A stretch of 64,000 nt of DNA from Saccharofermentans sp. (GCA_024692235.1 JAILMW010000010.1:98450-162449); one strand, 5' to 3'; positions 16,597 through 27,139 are shown, counted from the stretch's first letter. Numbers and translations are program-made. The notes: generated by a model from the sequence alone, not told the origin.

Positions 16597-19500
16597 TCAC
16601 ATCATGTCCGTGATGCGTTTCTTTATTGCCTTTGTGATCTCTTCGTCAGACTTTCCGTCACATATAAGAGGTGAACCGAACCTTATTGTAAGCTGATACT
16701 TTCTCATATTCTTACGGTCATATCTACGGGGATACTTACTTCCTATGGGGAATATTACTCCTGCTCCCCTTATGCACACAGGTACGATCTCCACACCTGT
16801 CTTACGGGCAATATAAGCGGCTCCTCTTTTGAACTCTCCCAGCCTTCCGTTCCTTGTCCTGGTACCTTCCGGATGGATAAGAAGATATCTCATATCTCCC
16901 TTAAGAGCTCTTATCGCCATGTCTATGGCAGGAGCGGCATCTCCTGTCCTGTCAACGGGGATCCCTCCCGTTACATTAAATATCCTTCCGGTGGCGATAT
17001 CTTCCATGAACTCCTTGGCAGCAATAGTACATGCATCCTTAATATCTATCCTATCCGACAGAGAAGTCCATACGAACAGGGGATCTGCCATGCTCTCGTG
17101 ATTAGGACAGAAGATATACTTACTGCCTTCCTTTATATTCTCCAGGCCTTCGACCCTTACATCGTATGTCTTTAAGATAAGGGACGATATCCTCTTAAAG
17201 AAAGAGATGTCTGAAGGTGTCCTTTCTGCGGGATATATAATGCCGTGATCCTCTTCTTTGGAAGAAGCAGATAAAGCCAGAGCTCTTATAGTCCTTAATG
17301 TATATATATCCCTGACGTCTACGGAAATACCCGCATCTGCTGCAAAAGATACGAATTCCATGGCACTTAAGCTGTCTCCGCCAAGCTCGAAGAAGTCATC
17401 ATCTATGCCCACTGCAGGAAGCTTTAGAACAGAGGAGAGTACCTGACACAATATCCTTTCGTCATCGCTTGAAGGAGGTGTAACAGACCTTCCCGAGAAA
17501 GTGTCGAAAGACACGTCCGGCAGAGCCTTGCGGTCGATCTTTCCGCTTCCGGTCATAGGCATGGTATCGACTTTTATTATCCTGTGGGGGACCATATAGG
17601 AAGGTAGCGACTCCTGAAGATATGCCCTCATCTCCCTTTCGCTGACCAAAGAAGAAGAAGTATAGTACGCGGCAAGACGCGGTGTCTCAAGCTTATCCTT
17701 TATGCACTTAACTGCTGCCAGGTCAACACCTTCCATGGAAGTCATCTTACACTCTATCTCACCGATCTCTATACGAAGTCCTCTAAGCTTTATCTGGTTG
17801 TCCCGCCTTCCGCAGAAGATAATATCGCCGTCAGGTCTTATATATCCCATGTCGCCCGTGCGATACATCTTGCCTCCCTTGGGATCTTCCAAGAACCTCT
17901 CGGAAGTGATCTTCTGATGGCCCGGGTATCCGACTCCGACGCCGTCACCGGAAATGACGATCTCTCCTTCTATCCCCACGGGCCTAAGAGACATATCCTC
18001 ACCGACTATGCTTATCCTTGTATTGGCAATGGGGCGTCCTATGGAGATCTCTGTACTGTCAATAAACTTGTAAGAAGACCATACCGTAGTCTCGGCAGGG
18101 CCGTAGATGTTGTATATATCGGCATCTGTTATAGACCGAAGATCGGAAAGGAGCGAAGAAGTAAGTTCCTCTCCTCCAAGGATCAGCTTCTTTATGCCGC
18201 GAAGAAGATCCCTTTTGCCTCCGATAAGAAAGCTTCTCATCTTGGTGGGAGTAGTCTGGAGCACATCCGCGCCCTGCTCCCTTATAAGGGAAGCAAGCTT
18301 CTCTCCGTAGAGAGCCTCGTCATCGTCTGCAAGGACGATCCTTATGCCGTTAAGAAGCGACAATATGCTCTCCGTCACGAAGATATCGAATACTATATTG
18401 GTGACGGACACTATAGTATTCTTATCCTTTATTATCCCGCCCGCTACATTAAGGTCGTTACGGGCGCAGTAGTTCATTACATTATGGTGGGTAACGGCAG
18501 TGGGCTTAGGCTGTCCCGTGGATCCGGAAGTAAACACCATATAGCAGATATCTTCAGCGGAAGATAAGGGCGGGACCGCACAGGAAGAAGGCTTTGCCGC
18601 TATATCCTTCATATCATATGATCTGACGCCGAATTCGTTAAGATCCCCGTCATATCCCAATGTAAGCGCGATCTTGGAAGATACCGAAGATACCATCTGC
18701 CCTATCCTTTGAAGAGGATAGTCGGGAGATACGGGCATATATGCTCCGCCTGCCTTCAATACAGCCAGCATGGCAACTATAAGAAGCGGATCTCTTACGG
18801 AAACTATAGGAACGATATCGCCTCTTTGAAGACCCTCCTCCAGAAGAAATGACGCCATATTATCAGACATATCGTCCAGCATCTTGTATGTGTATGACAT
18901 CCCGTGGAAAAAAAGTGCGATATCTCCCGCATGAGAAGAAGCATATCTTCTGAAGGCCTCTTCTACCCTTATATCCTCGATATCTCTTAAGGTATCGTTA
19001 AATCCTTCAAGGAGCTCCTTCTCTTCGGAAGGCAATACGGACAGTTCCCTGACCGGGGTATCGGGACAAGATACCAGCTGCTCCAGGATATACTGAAGGC
19101 GCTTTACTATAAGTCTTATCTCATCTTCGCCGTCGAAGCATCCCGTGCGGTATTCCACAGTAAGCCTGTAATATGCGCTGTCGTCGCGATCGTCCACTAT
19201 AAGCGCGAAGGGCACTTCCGAAGAACCGTTAGAGAGCCACTCGGTCTCTGCAGGGATCATGGTTCGGGAGTTATGGCAGTTCACCATCACATCGTAGATC
19301 CTTCCCGAATACCCCGAAGCGTCACGGATGACACGGGCTATGTCGGAATAAGGAAGTTTCCTGTGACGATAAAGCTCTCTGTGGGTAGCATATACACGTG
19401 CACACACCTCGCGAAGCGTATCGTCTTCTCCTACCTCTGCCGTAAGAGGAATTGTGGACATAAAGCAGCCCGCCGTCTTCTTCTCGACAGCTCGGGCCCT

Positions 19501-20292
19501 TCCCGATATGGGAACTCCTATGGTCAAACGCTTGGAATCCCTGTTCGTACGTGAAAGATAAAGGAGCATCAGGCTCTCGAAGACGGTAGCCGGAGATATC
19601 CTGTTCTCCAGGACGAACCTGTTGATCGAAGCCGAGAGCTCCCCGGACAAAAGCTCGGAATACCTTACGGATGAAGCGCCCTTGCCGGTATCCCTTCCCA
19701 TGGTACTGCTCTCGATCCCCTTGAAGTAACGCTCCTTCCAGAACTTAAGATCCTCCCCGTAGGAAGCGGACGACATATATTCTTCTGTCTTCGTTATATA
19801 GTCTGAATACTTACCTTCGCTTCTCTCGGGAGCTTCTCCCGAAGATATGGCAACATATGCCTCGTATACCTGCCTTGCAAAGAGCGTGTAGCCCCAGGCG
19901 TCTGTTATCATGTGGCTTGCGGAGAGCAATAATCCCGTCCTGCCTTCCGCCTCGAAATGCAGTGCCCTGTACATCCTCTCCCCGTTGATCTCAAAGGGGA
20001 TCTGCCCGTCCTTTACACAGTAGTCCCTGGCTTCTTTCAAAGAAGAAAAGGACTTGAAGGCAACTTCCGCCTTCATATCCTTTATATACTGATATATTCT
20101 TCTGTCCTTTTGGGTAAATACAAGAGAAAACGCTTCGTTATCTGAGAGCACATAGGCGAACGCTTTATGGAAGGCCTCCCGCTCCAAAAGAGCGTCGAAG
20201 AGGACGACTCCGCAAAGCGTAGTTATGGCAGTATCCTTATAGAATCCCTGTAGTTCGGCCATGCCCCTTTGAGCAGGCGTAAGCTCTCTCAT
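16597..20292 (-). CDS. Single-module NRPS with condensation, adenylation, carrier and C-terminal PlsC-type acyltransferase domains
   Basis: C domain SHMITDAWG (HxxxD); A domain YMVFTSGSTGQPKP, NIYGPAETTVW, YRTGDMGYIRPDG, RRDNQIKLRGLRIEIGEIE; PCP FFELGGDSLSAMEF; PlsC NHESMADPLFVW (NHx4D) and HPEGTRTRNG. Confidence 0.93.
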   Translation of the reverse strand: MRELTPAQRGMAELQGFYKDTAITTLCGVVLFDALLEREAFHKAFAYVLSDNEAFSLVFTQKDRRIYQYIKDMKAEVAFKSFSSLKEARDYCVKDGQIPFEINGERMYRALHFEAEGRTGLLLSASHMITDAWGYTLFARQVYEAYVAISSGEAPERSEGKYSDYITKTEEYMSSASYGEDLKFWKERYFKGIESSTMGRDTGKGASSVRYSELLSGELSASINRFVLENRISPATVFESLMLLYLSRTNRDSKRLTIGVPISGRARAVEKKTAGCFMSTIPLTAEVGEDDTLREVCARVYATHRELYRHRKLPYSDIARVIRDASGYSGRIYDVMVNCHNSRTMIPAETEWLSNGSSEVPFALIVDDRDDSAYYRLTVEYRTGCFDGEDEIRLIVKRLQYILEQLVSCPDTPVRELSVLPSEEKELLEGFNDTLRDIEDIRVEEAFRRYASSHAGDIALFFHGMSYTYKMLDDMSDNMASFLLEEGLQRGDIVPIVSVRDPLLIVAMLAVLKAGGAYMPVSPDYPLQRIGQMVSSVSSKIALTLGYDGDLNEFGVRSYDMKDIAAKPSSCAVPPLSSAEDICYMVFTSGSTGQPKPTAVTHHNVMNYCARNDLNVAGGIIKDKNTIVSVTNIVFDIFVTESILSLLNGIRIVLADDDEALYGEKLASLIREQGADVLQTTPTKMRSFLIGGKRDLLRGIKKLILGGEELTSSLLSDLRSITDADIYNIYGPAETTVWSSYKFIDSTEISIGRPIANTRISIVGEDMSLRPVGIEGEIVISGDGVGVGYPGHQKITSERFLEDPKGGKMYRTGDMGYIRPDGDIIFCGRRDNQIKLRGLRIEIGEIECKMTSMEGVDLAAVKCIKDKLETPRLAAYYTSSSLVSEREMRAYLQESLPSYMVPHRIIKVDTMPMTGSGKIDRKALPDVSFDTFSGRSVTPPSSDDERILCQVLSSVLKLPAVGIDDDFFELGGDSLSAMEFVSFAADAGISVDVRDIYTLRTIRALALSASSKEEDHGIIYPAERTPSDISFFKRISSLILKTYDVRVEGLENIKEGSKYIFCPNHESMADPLFVWTSLSDRIDIKDACTIAAKEFMEDIATGRIFNVTGGIPVDRTGDAAPAIDMAIRALKGDMRYLLIHPEGTRTRNGRLGEFKRGAAYIARKTGVEIVPVCIRGAGVIFPIGSKYPRRYDRKNMRKYQLTIRFGSPLICDGKSDEEITKAIKKRITDMM

Positions 20293-20364
20293 CTTTATAG
20301 ATCCCCTGTATCAGTGCTGACAGGCTGATTATAGCACGAACGAACAAGACAAAGAGAAGAAAAC

Positions 20365-21165
20365 TCAGGAAGTTTCCCTGCTCTTCCCGCGGAAGACGGA
20401 TGCGAGCATCACCGCCGCCAAGATCCATGCGCATACGATTGTCAGGATACCCGTCTCGCTGACATATAACATCTTATCTTCACCTGCGGTAAGGATACCG
20501 AATATACCCTGGTCGAAGTGATTATGTGCTGCATGAAGAAATGTAGAAGGCCAGATGCTCTTCGACTTATATGCAAGAACGCCCGAGATGATCCCGACAG
20601 GTACGATACAAAGGATAAATGCCGGGATCTTATACCATATGGGAGCACCTGTCATGTAATCCCCTGCGACCAATACGGGAACATGCCACAAAGCCCATAT
20701 AAGACCCGAAGCAAAAAGGGTCTTCTTAAGGCCTGTCCTCTGAAGAAGAGCCGGGAACATAAAGCCTCTCCAGCCTATCTCTTCTCCTGCTGCGGAGAGA
20801 AGATTAGTGAATATACCGCTTATAAGAGGCAGGGCAAGATCCTTAACGATAACTATGGGAGATACACCGCTATATGCAAAGTTATCAGGATGAATCATCC
20901 AGTAAATAACATAAGGCACGAGAAGATAGATAAAGGGGAACAGTATGCCCTGAAGAATATATCCGATCTTACTCCTTCTTATGCCAAGACGCCCCAAAAC
21001 GCCTTTATTCTTGGGAACTGCAACGATCGCAGCGACGGCAGGTATCCACATCATGAGAAGATAGAGCCACCCGGGACCTCCCGCGATGATACATCCTTCG
21101 ACTATGACCGAAGCGGTTATAACGATGGCAAAGAAAACTCTTACAGACTTATTAGTGTATTGCAT
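20365..21165 (-). CDS. CPBP family intramembrane metalloprotease
   Basis: GEEIGWRGFMFPALLQ, LIWALWHVPVL, HAAHNHF motifs. Confidence 0.9.
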   Translation of the reverse strand: MQYTNKSVRVFFAIVITASVIVEGCIIAGGPGWLYLLMMWIPAVAAIVAVPKNKGVLGRLGIRRSKIGYILQGILFPFIYLLVPYVIYWMIHPDNFAYSGVSPIVIVKDLALPLISGIFTNLLSAAGEEIGWRGFMFPALLQRTGLKKTLFASGLIWALWHVPVLVAGDYMTGAPIWYKIPAFILCIVPVGIISGVLAYKSKSIWPSTFLHAAHNHFDQGIFGILTAGEDKMLYVSETGILTIVCAWILAAVMLASVFRGKSRETS

Positions 21166-21294
21166 GGTACGTTCTCCTTATAAGGTTCACGTAATGTTAG
21201 CACCTTGCAACACAGCGTTTATGAAGTTTGGAAAGACATTATCTTAAGATTCGATTAATAAGGATCAGGACCTTAGCAATGACATTTATTGATG

Positions 21295-23085
21295 TCAGGT
21301 ATCGTCAGTATACTCACACGACTCATCCCATTCGTCATCGGTGTATTCATCTTCTTCCCATTCCCATTCGCCCGAAGGATCCTCTTCAATATAATAATCG
21401 GTCGATTCGGTAGTCTCTGATACGGTCACGCTTCCGGTGGTCGGATCGAAGGACGCCTGTGTACCGTCATCCTGTAAAGTACCGACCTCGATCTCCTCGT
21501 TGATGACATTGTAATAAGTCGTGAATGTCTCTCTGGAGATCTCATTGCCGTTAGCATCGTATCTGACCTTATAGGAAGTAGCGGTCTTGGCATTATGACC
21601 TGTTCTGGTCGTATTGGTCTCACCGACATGCATCTCCGTATTCTGGACATACGTAGTCTGATACTCGACTGTATCCACACTGTCGCCTGTGAATGTTATG
21701 TACTCACCGTTATCGAGCTTGTGGCCGTAGATGGCAACGGTGATCCTCATGGCGGAACTGTCATGATATGCGCTGATCACGATAGGATAGCCGCTGGTAT
21801 TGGTGAATCTCAGATCCTGAGAACCCCAGTCGACAGCAGCATCGCAACCGTCATCTGCATACTTGGCAGGCCACTGGTGCGGATGTCTCTCGTTGATCTG
21901 AAGATCTGCCTTAACGGCGGACTCGTATACCATAGTGCTTACCTGGCAAACACCGCCGCCAAAGCCCTGCTCCGTAGCACCGTCAATGATGACGCCTGCC
22001 TCCTGATATCCGTTGGCGGCCGTTCTCTCTCCGACTGTACCGTTGAAGGAGAAGGATCCTCCCGCAGGGATGATCAGTCCGTTGATGGAGGAAGCAGCGG
22101 TAGCTACATTATTAGCTCGGCTGGCATTGGATGTACTGGTCGAAGATGACGTGGAAGATATGAGACCGAACTCGTTCTGGATCATGGAAGATGTGAGAGA
22201 CGGCTCTGTGATATCCGCATTGACCGCTACGGTTCCGACATATGTTCCGCCGTCAAGAAGTGCCTTAACGTCACTTACGGCGGTATCGATATCGATATCG
22301 TAGCCCGACTGGGAATCGGTATATTCGAACTGACATGTCTGAACATTAAATCCCGTGATGACAGCATCTACCGCCTCGCGGTCTAATGCATCCAGGACTC
22401 CGTGGACCTGCGTTGATATGTCTTCCGTATTGGGAGTATATGCCGTCTGATAGGTAGCGGGAGTATCCTTAAGTGCCTCCCTGGCCACGAACATGGCAAC
22501 AAGCTCCTCAGGAGTCTCCTCACCCGTGGGGATCAGGCTCTTAAATGCTTTATCTACGACTTCAACGTCGTTGACTTCTATGGGGAGGGAACTGAGATCC
22601 ACGGGATACTCTTGTCCGTCGAGAGTCAAAGTGACATTGATCTCAAGAGGACGCTCGGGCTGATTGGCCTTGATGGCTGCCAGAGCCTCATCCTTGGTCA
22701 TGCCGCTTACATTGATTCCGTTGATGATTATGCCTTCGGGGAATACATCCACCGTCAGGTCAGCTATAAGTTCCTTACGAGTCATCTTGACCACGCTGCC
22801 GTCGGCAAGGGTGACTTCATAACGCTTCTGGAACACGCCTGCCGCAAGAAGGACTATAAAGGTAACGACCAGGACCGCGGCAGCAGCGATAACGGCAAGC
22901 TTTTTAAGCTTCTTCTGCCTCTTTTGTCTTACTCTGCTCCTGTAAGAAGTGTAACTTCCGCTGTACGCGGGCGCAGGTTCTTGAACCTGACTTCTCGTGT
23001 AATCATTCGAATAAGGTCCTACCGACCTTACTCCCGTCCTTGCAATGCCGGTATTCCTGCTTCCGGCATTCCCGGTCTTCTTCAT
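21295..23085 (-). CDS. VanW family protein with N-terminal TM and peptidoglycan-binding-like repeats
   Basis: PAGGSFSFNGTVGERTAANGYQEAGVIIDGATEQGFGGGVCQVSTMVYESAVKADLQINERHPHQWP is the VanW signature region. Confidence 0.88.
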   Translation of the reverse strand: MKKTGNAGSRNTGIARTGVRSVGPYSNDYTRSQVQEPAPAYSGSYTSYRSRVRQKRQKKLKKLAVIAAAAVLVVTFIVLLAAGVFQKRYEVTLADGSVVKMTRKELIADLTVDVFPEGIIINGINVSGMTKDEALAAIKANQPERPLEINVTLTLDGQEYPVDLSSLPIEVNDVEVVDKAFKSLIPTGEETPEELVAMFVAREALKDTPATYQTAYTPNTEDISTQVHGVLDALDREAVDAVITGFNVQTCQFEYTDSQSGYDIDIDTAVSDVKALLDGGTYVGTVAVNADITEPSLTSSMIQNEFGLISSTSSSTSTSNASRANNVATAASSINGLIIPAGGSFSFNGTVGERTAANGYQEAGVIIDGATEQGFGGGVCQVSTMVYESAVKADLQINERHPHQWPAKYADDGCDAAVDWGSQDLRFTNTSGYPIVISAYHDSSAMRITVAIYGHKLDNGEYITFTGDSVDTVEYQTTYVQNTEMHVGETNTTRTGHNAKTATSYKVRYDANGNEISRETFTTYYNVINEEIEVGTLQDDGTQASFDPTTGSVTVSETTESTDYYIEEDPSGEWEWEEDEYTDDEWDESCEYTDDT

Positions 23086-23182
23086 CTGTTGTAACCCCTT
23101 ATCTTTATAAACCCGTTTCTTTATTACATACTTTCAAAAATCTTCCATAGCAAACTATAACTCCAATCAGCATAAAAAAACA

Positions 23183-23212
23183 GTCCCCCTATATATAAAA
23201 ATATCGAGGGAC
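23183..23212 (-). terminator. Terminator of the GGDEF/EAL gene
   Basis: Minus strand: GTCCCTCGATATTTTTATATATAGGGGGAC followed by TGTTTTTTTATG. Confidence 0.75.
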
Positions 23213-23255
23213 CATAAGATTTGACAAAATGACGATTCTTACCGGAAAGAGCCTT

Positions 23256-26200
23256 TTATCTTGAAGACTTGTTCTCCCATTTGACTATCTCTTCGGCCTG
23301 TAGCGGCTTAGCATAGTAGTATCCCTGGAAGCTCTCGACATGATACTTCTGAAGGATATCCCTCATGCCTTCCGACTCTATTCCTTCTACGCATACCTTG
23401 GCACCGAACAAAGATGCGAAGCCCGCGAAATACTTAATAAGCTCCCTCTCCACTTCGTCCTCTTCTATACGCATTACAAAGCCTCTGTCTATCTTTATGA
23501 TGTCAAAAGGAAGCTCCTTTACGATGCCGATAGAAGAGAATCCCGTACCGAAATCATCAAGCGCTACAAGGATACCTCTGGACTTAAGGCTTGCTATGAC
23601 ATTCTTCAGAAGGTCGATATCAAGGAGCCTGCATCTCTCCGTGACTTCGAAGCATATGTGCTCAGGCGGGTATCCTATGTCGTCGAGGACACGGAATACC
23701 ATATCTACAAAGTCCAGCTTTTCGAGCTGTGTATAAGACAGATTGATATTGATGACAAAGTCGGGATTCTTCTTTAAGATCCGCTTTGCCACGATAAGAG
23801 CCTCCCTTATGATCCATTCGCCGAGCTCCGGGAACAGCGGGTCGGACTCCAGAAGCGGAATGAACTGATCGGGCGGCACCATGCCGTACTTATCGTTCTT
23901 CCAGCGAAGGAGCGCCTCGGCTCCTATGAGCTTCTCGGTCTTGGCATCTACGACAGGCTGGTAGAGAAGGTAGAATCCCCTGTAACCGTGCATTATGGAA
24001 GCACGGATCGCATGAAGCTTCTCTATCCTCTCCCTGTTATCCTCGTTAAGGTCATTGTGGAAGAGGACCATATCACCCTGATGGCGGGACTTAGACTCCA
24101 CATAAGCAAAGTTCAGACAAGCATATACGGTCTGGAAATCGAGCTCAAAGCGGTCGAGCTGCAACGCACCGCAATTGACCTCGAGAAGGATCTTCCTGCC
24201 GTCGACCTGGAAAGATTCACGGAAGAATGTCCTGAACCGTGTATAAGATTCTTCCGCTGCCTCAGGGGAAGCTTCTGCGGAGATGATGGCAAACTTCGTT
24301 CCGTCCAGCCTGTAACAGCTTCCGTATTTGCCGGAGTAATCCAACATCTTTCTTCCGAAGAGCTGTAATACACGGTTACCGAAATGATATCCGTATACTT
24401 CGTTGATCTCCGAGAACTTGCTTATACCAACGATGAATATGAACCTTGATACCTGTCTCTTAATAAAGCTCTCAAGATCCTCGAAGAATCCGTACTGATT
24501 ACGAAGCCCCGTCAGAGTATCCACATGTCCCTGGGAATTGTTGCTCCTTATGGTACCGACAAAGTAATCCGGGTCGCCGAAGTTATCCCTTAATACGATG
24601 CCCTTACAGGTACATACATCGTACTCACCGTCCGGCTTTCTGGCGCGGTACTGCATATTGTGACCTGATGCGCTACCGGAGAAGATATCGGCTATACCCT
24701 TACGATAATCATCACGATCATCGGGATGGATGAATTCCTCCCATATATCACCTGCACCGTACATATATTCCGAAGGCAATCCGTATTTATCCACTGCTGT
24801 CTTGGACCACTTGGAATAATCGAACTTCATGTCGCAGACATATACATAAGCCTCTTCGGAGACTACTTCATAAGAGCGGAAAAGAGCATCGAGAAGAGTT
24901 CTTCTGTCTTCCGTAATGAGCTTGATATTACCATTCGGATCGGAAGTATAGCTCTCGCGCAGGAACTTAAGACTCTTAAGGCGAGCTTTGTCCTGATACA
25001 TAAGATCATCTGCTCTTCTGAACAGGTCTTCTGCTGTCTCGCCTTCCTCCGCACTATACTCGGCAAGTCCTGCTGCAATAACAGGACCCTGATCCAGTCT
25101 CATATTCTCCTCGGACAATGTCTTCAGGCGTTCCATCAGCACATTGCGATACTCATAGTCATCATCCTTGAGGATAACACAGAACTCATCTCCTCCTATC
25201 CTGAAGACAGGGCTGTGGGAGAATATCCTGCAGATCACCTTAAATGCAGTATTGATATGGTCGTCGCCGGCCTTATGCCCCTGTGTATCGTTTATGTATT
25301 TGAGCTCATTTATATCACAGATGACCATGGCATAAGCATCTCTTATGCCATCTTCGATCTCTGTCTGGATAGCATTCTCCGCTTCGTGATAAGCGGTGAT
25401 ATTGCCTGCTCCGGTAAGGCTGTCGCGACGAGCTGCCTCGTTAGCTCTGGCAAGCATCAGAAGACGCTCCTGCTCTTCCTTTACATCCTTATCTCGATTC
25501 TCGATACAGATGATAAAATGTGTCCTGTCAGAAGACCATCTTATGGTCATCCTCGTATGGTGAGTCTGACCGCCTACGACCATACGGTAATCCTCCATCA
25601 GCTGTCTGCTGTTCTCAAGTCCCGTAATGAACTTATCTTTGTCAAGGAACAGCTTGATACGGGACCTGTCTTCAGGATGTATTAACCTGTCTGCATTTCT
25701 GTCGGCAGTACCGAAGAAGTCCTCGCCTTCTTCTTGTATCTCCAGCTCTCCGTACAGCTTATGTGTAGAATACTCGGTATAGTAATCACTGCCTGCATCC
25801 ACATAGTAGATCATGTCATAATGAGCTGCCAGACTCTCGGCTATCTGCGCATAGGTATCGCCGCTCGGTCCCTTATCCTTGTTTTTCCTGCGAGCCTCGA
25901 CCTCGTCATCAATGCTCTCCATACAGACCAGAAGGTGCTTTCTGTCGCCGGACAGCATTTCGGTATGCCGTACATACTTTACATGACCATCCACTACCAG
26001 ACGGTATTCAAATGAATAGGAATTCCTGTTCTTCAGGATATCGAGGATAACATCTTTGTGATGATGCTCTATGAGATTCTCCCGATCCTCGGGATGTACA
26101 TATTTCTTACTTCTTCTCCTGAACTCGGCGAAGAAATCATTACCTGTGACGGGGATGTTCATTTTCTCAGATCCGCTGTTAGAAGTGATCTCGGTATATT

Positions 26201-26768
26201 TATTCGTTTCAAGATCGATATAGTACAGCGTATCGTACTGAGCAGCAAGGCTGTCGGTTATCTGGTTGTATACTTCCTTCTGCCTGGCGGTTTCCCTCTC
26301 GGATTCCCTTCTGTGGTATTCCTCGTCGATATTTATGACACCGAGGATAAAGTAATCGGCATTATCGTCCAGTCCGCGGATCATGCGAAGTGAATGCCAC
26401 ACGGGCTTTCCTCCGATCATCAGACGGTAGTCGATGCTCTGCATGCTGCCCTTCTTCATGTCATTCAGGAGTCTATCCTTCTGCAGATCCTTCAGGAATA
26501 TGCGCTGATCCTCTTTGTATATGACTTTCTTACAGTCACTGACGATATTCTTAAAGAAGTCATCTCCGCCCTGTTCCAGGCTAAGAGAGTGGAATTCGGG
26601 ATTAACGGAGTACCAGTAATATTCATTTGTGACCGCGTTAACGTAATACACGCTGGAATAATCCACGAGCAGAGCTTCGGCTATCTTTTTGAATACATCG
26701 TCCTGTATACTCATAAACTCTCCGACAGGCTCCTGATGAGTCATACTGATAAGTTTCTTAATACGCAT
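23256..26768 (-). CDS. PAS-like x3 - GGDEF - PAS - degenerate GGDEF - EAL cyclic-di-GMP signalling protein
   Basis: FRIGGDEFCVIL (intact GGDEF), YRLDGTKFAII (degenerate second site), IGAEALLRW, CFEVTE, LDDFGTGFSS, IKIDRGFV, CVEGIESE, QGYYYAKPL. Confidence 0.93.
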   Translation of the reverse strand: MRIKKLISMTHQEPVGEFMSIQDDVFKKIAEALLVDYSSVYYVNAVTNEYYWYSVNPEFHSLSLEQGGDDFFKNIVSDCKKVIYKEDQRIFLKDLQKDRLLNDMKKGSMQSIDYRLMIGGKPVWHSLRMIRGLDDNADYFILGVINIDEEYHRRESERETARQKEVYNQITDSLAAQYDTLYYIDLETNKYTEITSNSGSEKMNIPVTGNDFFAEFRRRSKKYVHPEDRENLIEHHHKDVILDILKNRNSYSFEYRLVVDGHVKYVRHTEMLSGDRKHLLVCMESIDDEVEARRKNKDKGPSGDTYAQIAESLAAHYDMIYYVDAGSDYYTEYSTHKLYGELEIQEEGEDFFGTADRNADRLIHPEDRSRIKLFLDKDKFITGLENSRQLMEDYRMVVGGQTHHTRMTIRWSSDRTHFIICIENRDKDVKEEQERLLMLARANEAARRDSLTGAGNITAYHEAENAIQTEIEDGIRDAYAMVICDINELKYINDTQGHKAGDDHINTAFKVICRIFSHSPVFRIGGDEFCVILKDDDYEYRNVLMERLKTLSEENMRLDQGPVIAAGLAEYSAEEGETAEDLFRRADDLMYQDKARLKSLKFLRESYTSDPNGNIKLITEDRRTLLDALFRSYEVVSEEAYVYVCDMKFDYSKWSKTAVDKYGLPSEYMYGAGDIWEEFIHPDDRDDYRKGIADIFSGSASGHNMQYRARKPDGEYDVCTCKGIVLRDNFGDPDYFVGTIRSNNSQGHVDTLTGLRNQYGFFEDLESFIKRQVSRFIFIVGISKFSEINEVYGYHFGNRVLQLFGRKMLDYSGKYGSCYRLDGTKFAIISAEASPEAAEESYTRFRTFFRESFQVDGRKILLEVNCGALQLDRFELDFQTVYACLNFAYVESKSRHQGDMVLFHNDLNEDNRERIEKLHAIRASIMHGYRGFYLLYQPVVDAKTEKLIGAEALLRWKNDKYGMVPPDQFIPLLESDPLFPELGEWIIREALIVAKRILKKNPDFVININLSYTQLEKLDFVDMVFRVLDDIGYPPEHICFEVTERCRLLDIDLLKNVIASLKSRGILVALDDFGTGFSSIGIVKELPFDIIKIDRGFVMRIEEDEVERELIKYFAGFASLFGAKVCVEGIESEGMRDILQKYHVESFQGYYYAKPLQAEEIVKWENKSSR

Positions 26769-26950
26769 ATTATATCAAAGGATAATGACAGTTTCCTCAG
26801 TTCACTTATCAACAAACCGTGAACGATATAAGAATATATTCACAAAAGAACAGATCCGAACGTCAGCATCGGGATATATCAGAAGACAAAGATACGTGCC
26901 GCTCTCATAGGAAGCGACACGCATCTTAGAATTTATAAGCAGAAAAAGGA

Positions 26951-27139
26951 TCAATATACGCTTATCATCTCTTCGTCGGACCTGAATTCGGTATGCGACT
27001 TGGAAGGAACGGAACCCTCTTCGATATATCCTATGGGGAATAATGCGATGAGGTTATAATCCTGCATCTCGGGGAACTCCGCCTTGATCTTATCGATATG
27101 TCTTTGCTTTAAAACAGCGCTTAATACAAGAAGCTTCAT
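26951..27139 (-). pseudogene. C-terminal remnant resembling a nitroreductase-family protein
   Basis: 62 aa; YNLIALFPIGYIEEGSVPSKSHTEFRSDEEMISVY resembles the ALxPIGYPxE...H.R...E..VxY tail of nitroreductases; no FMN-binding N-terminus; has its own cggagg SD-like sequence. Confidence 0.45.

Noticed and set aside
17917-18567. 216-aa plus-strand ORF
   Set aside because: Antisense to the NRPS adenylation domain
20518-21183. 221-aa plus-strand ORF
   Set aside because: Antisense to the CPBP protease; composition atypical for a protein
24726-25685. 319-aa plus-strand ORF
   Set aside because: Antisense to the strongly supported GGDEF/EAL gene; no recognisable motif; typical shadow ORF
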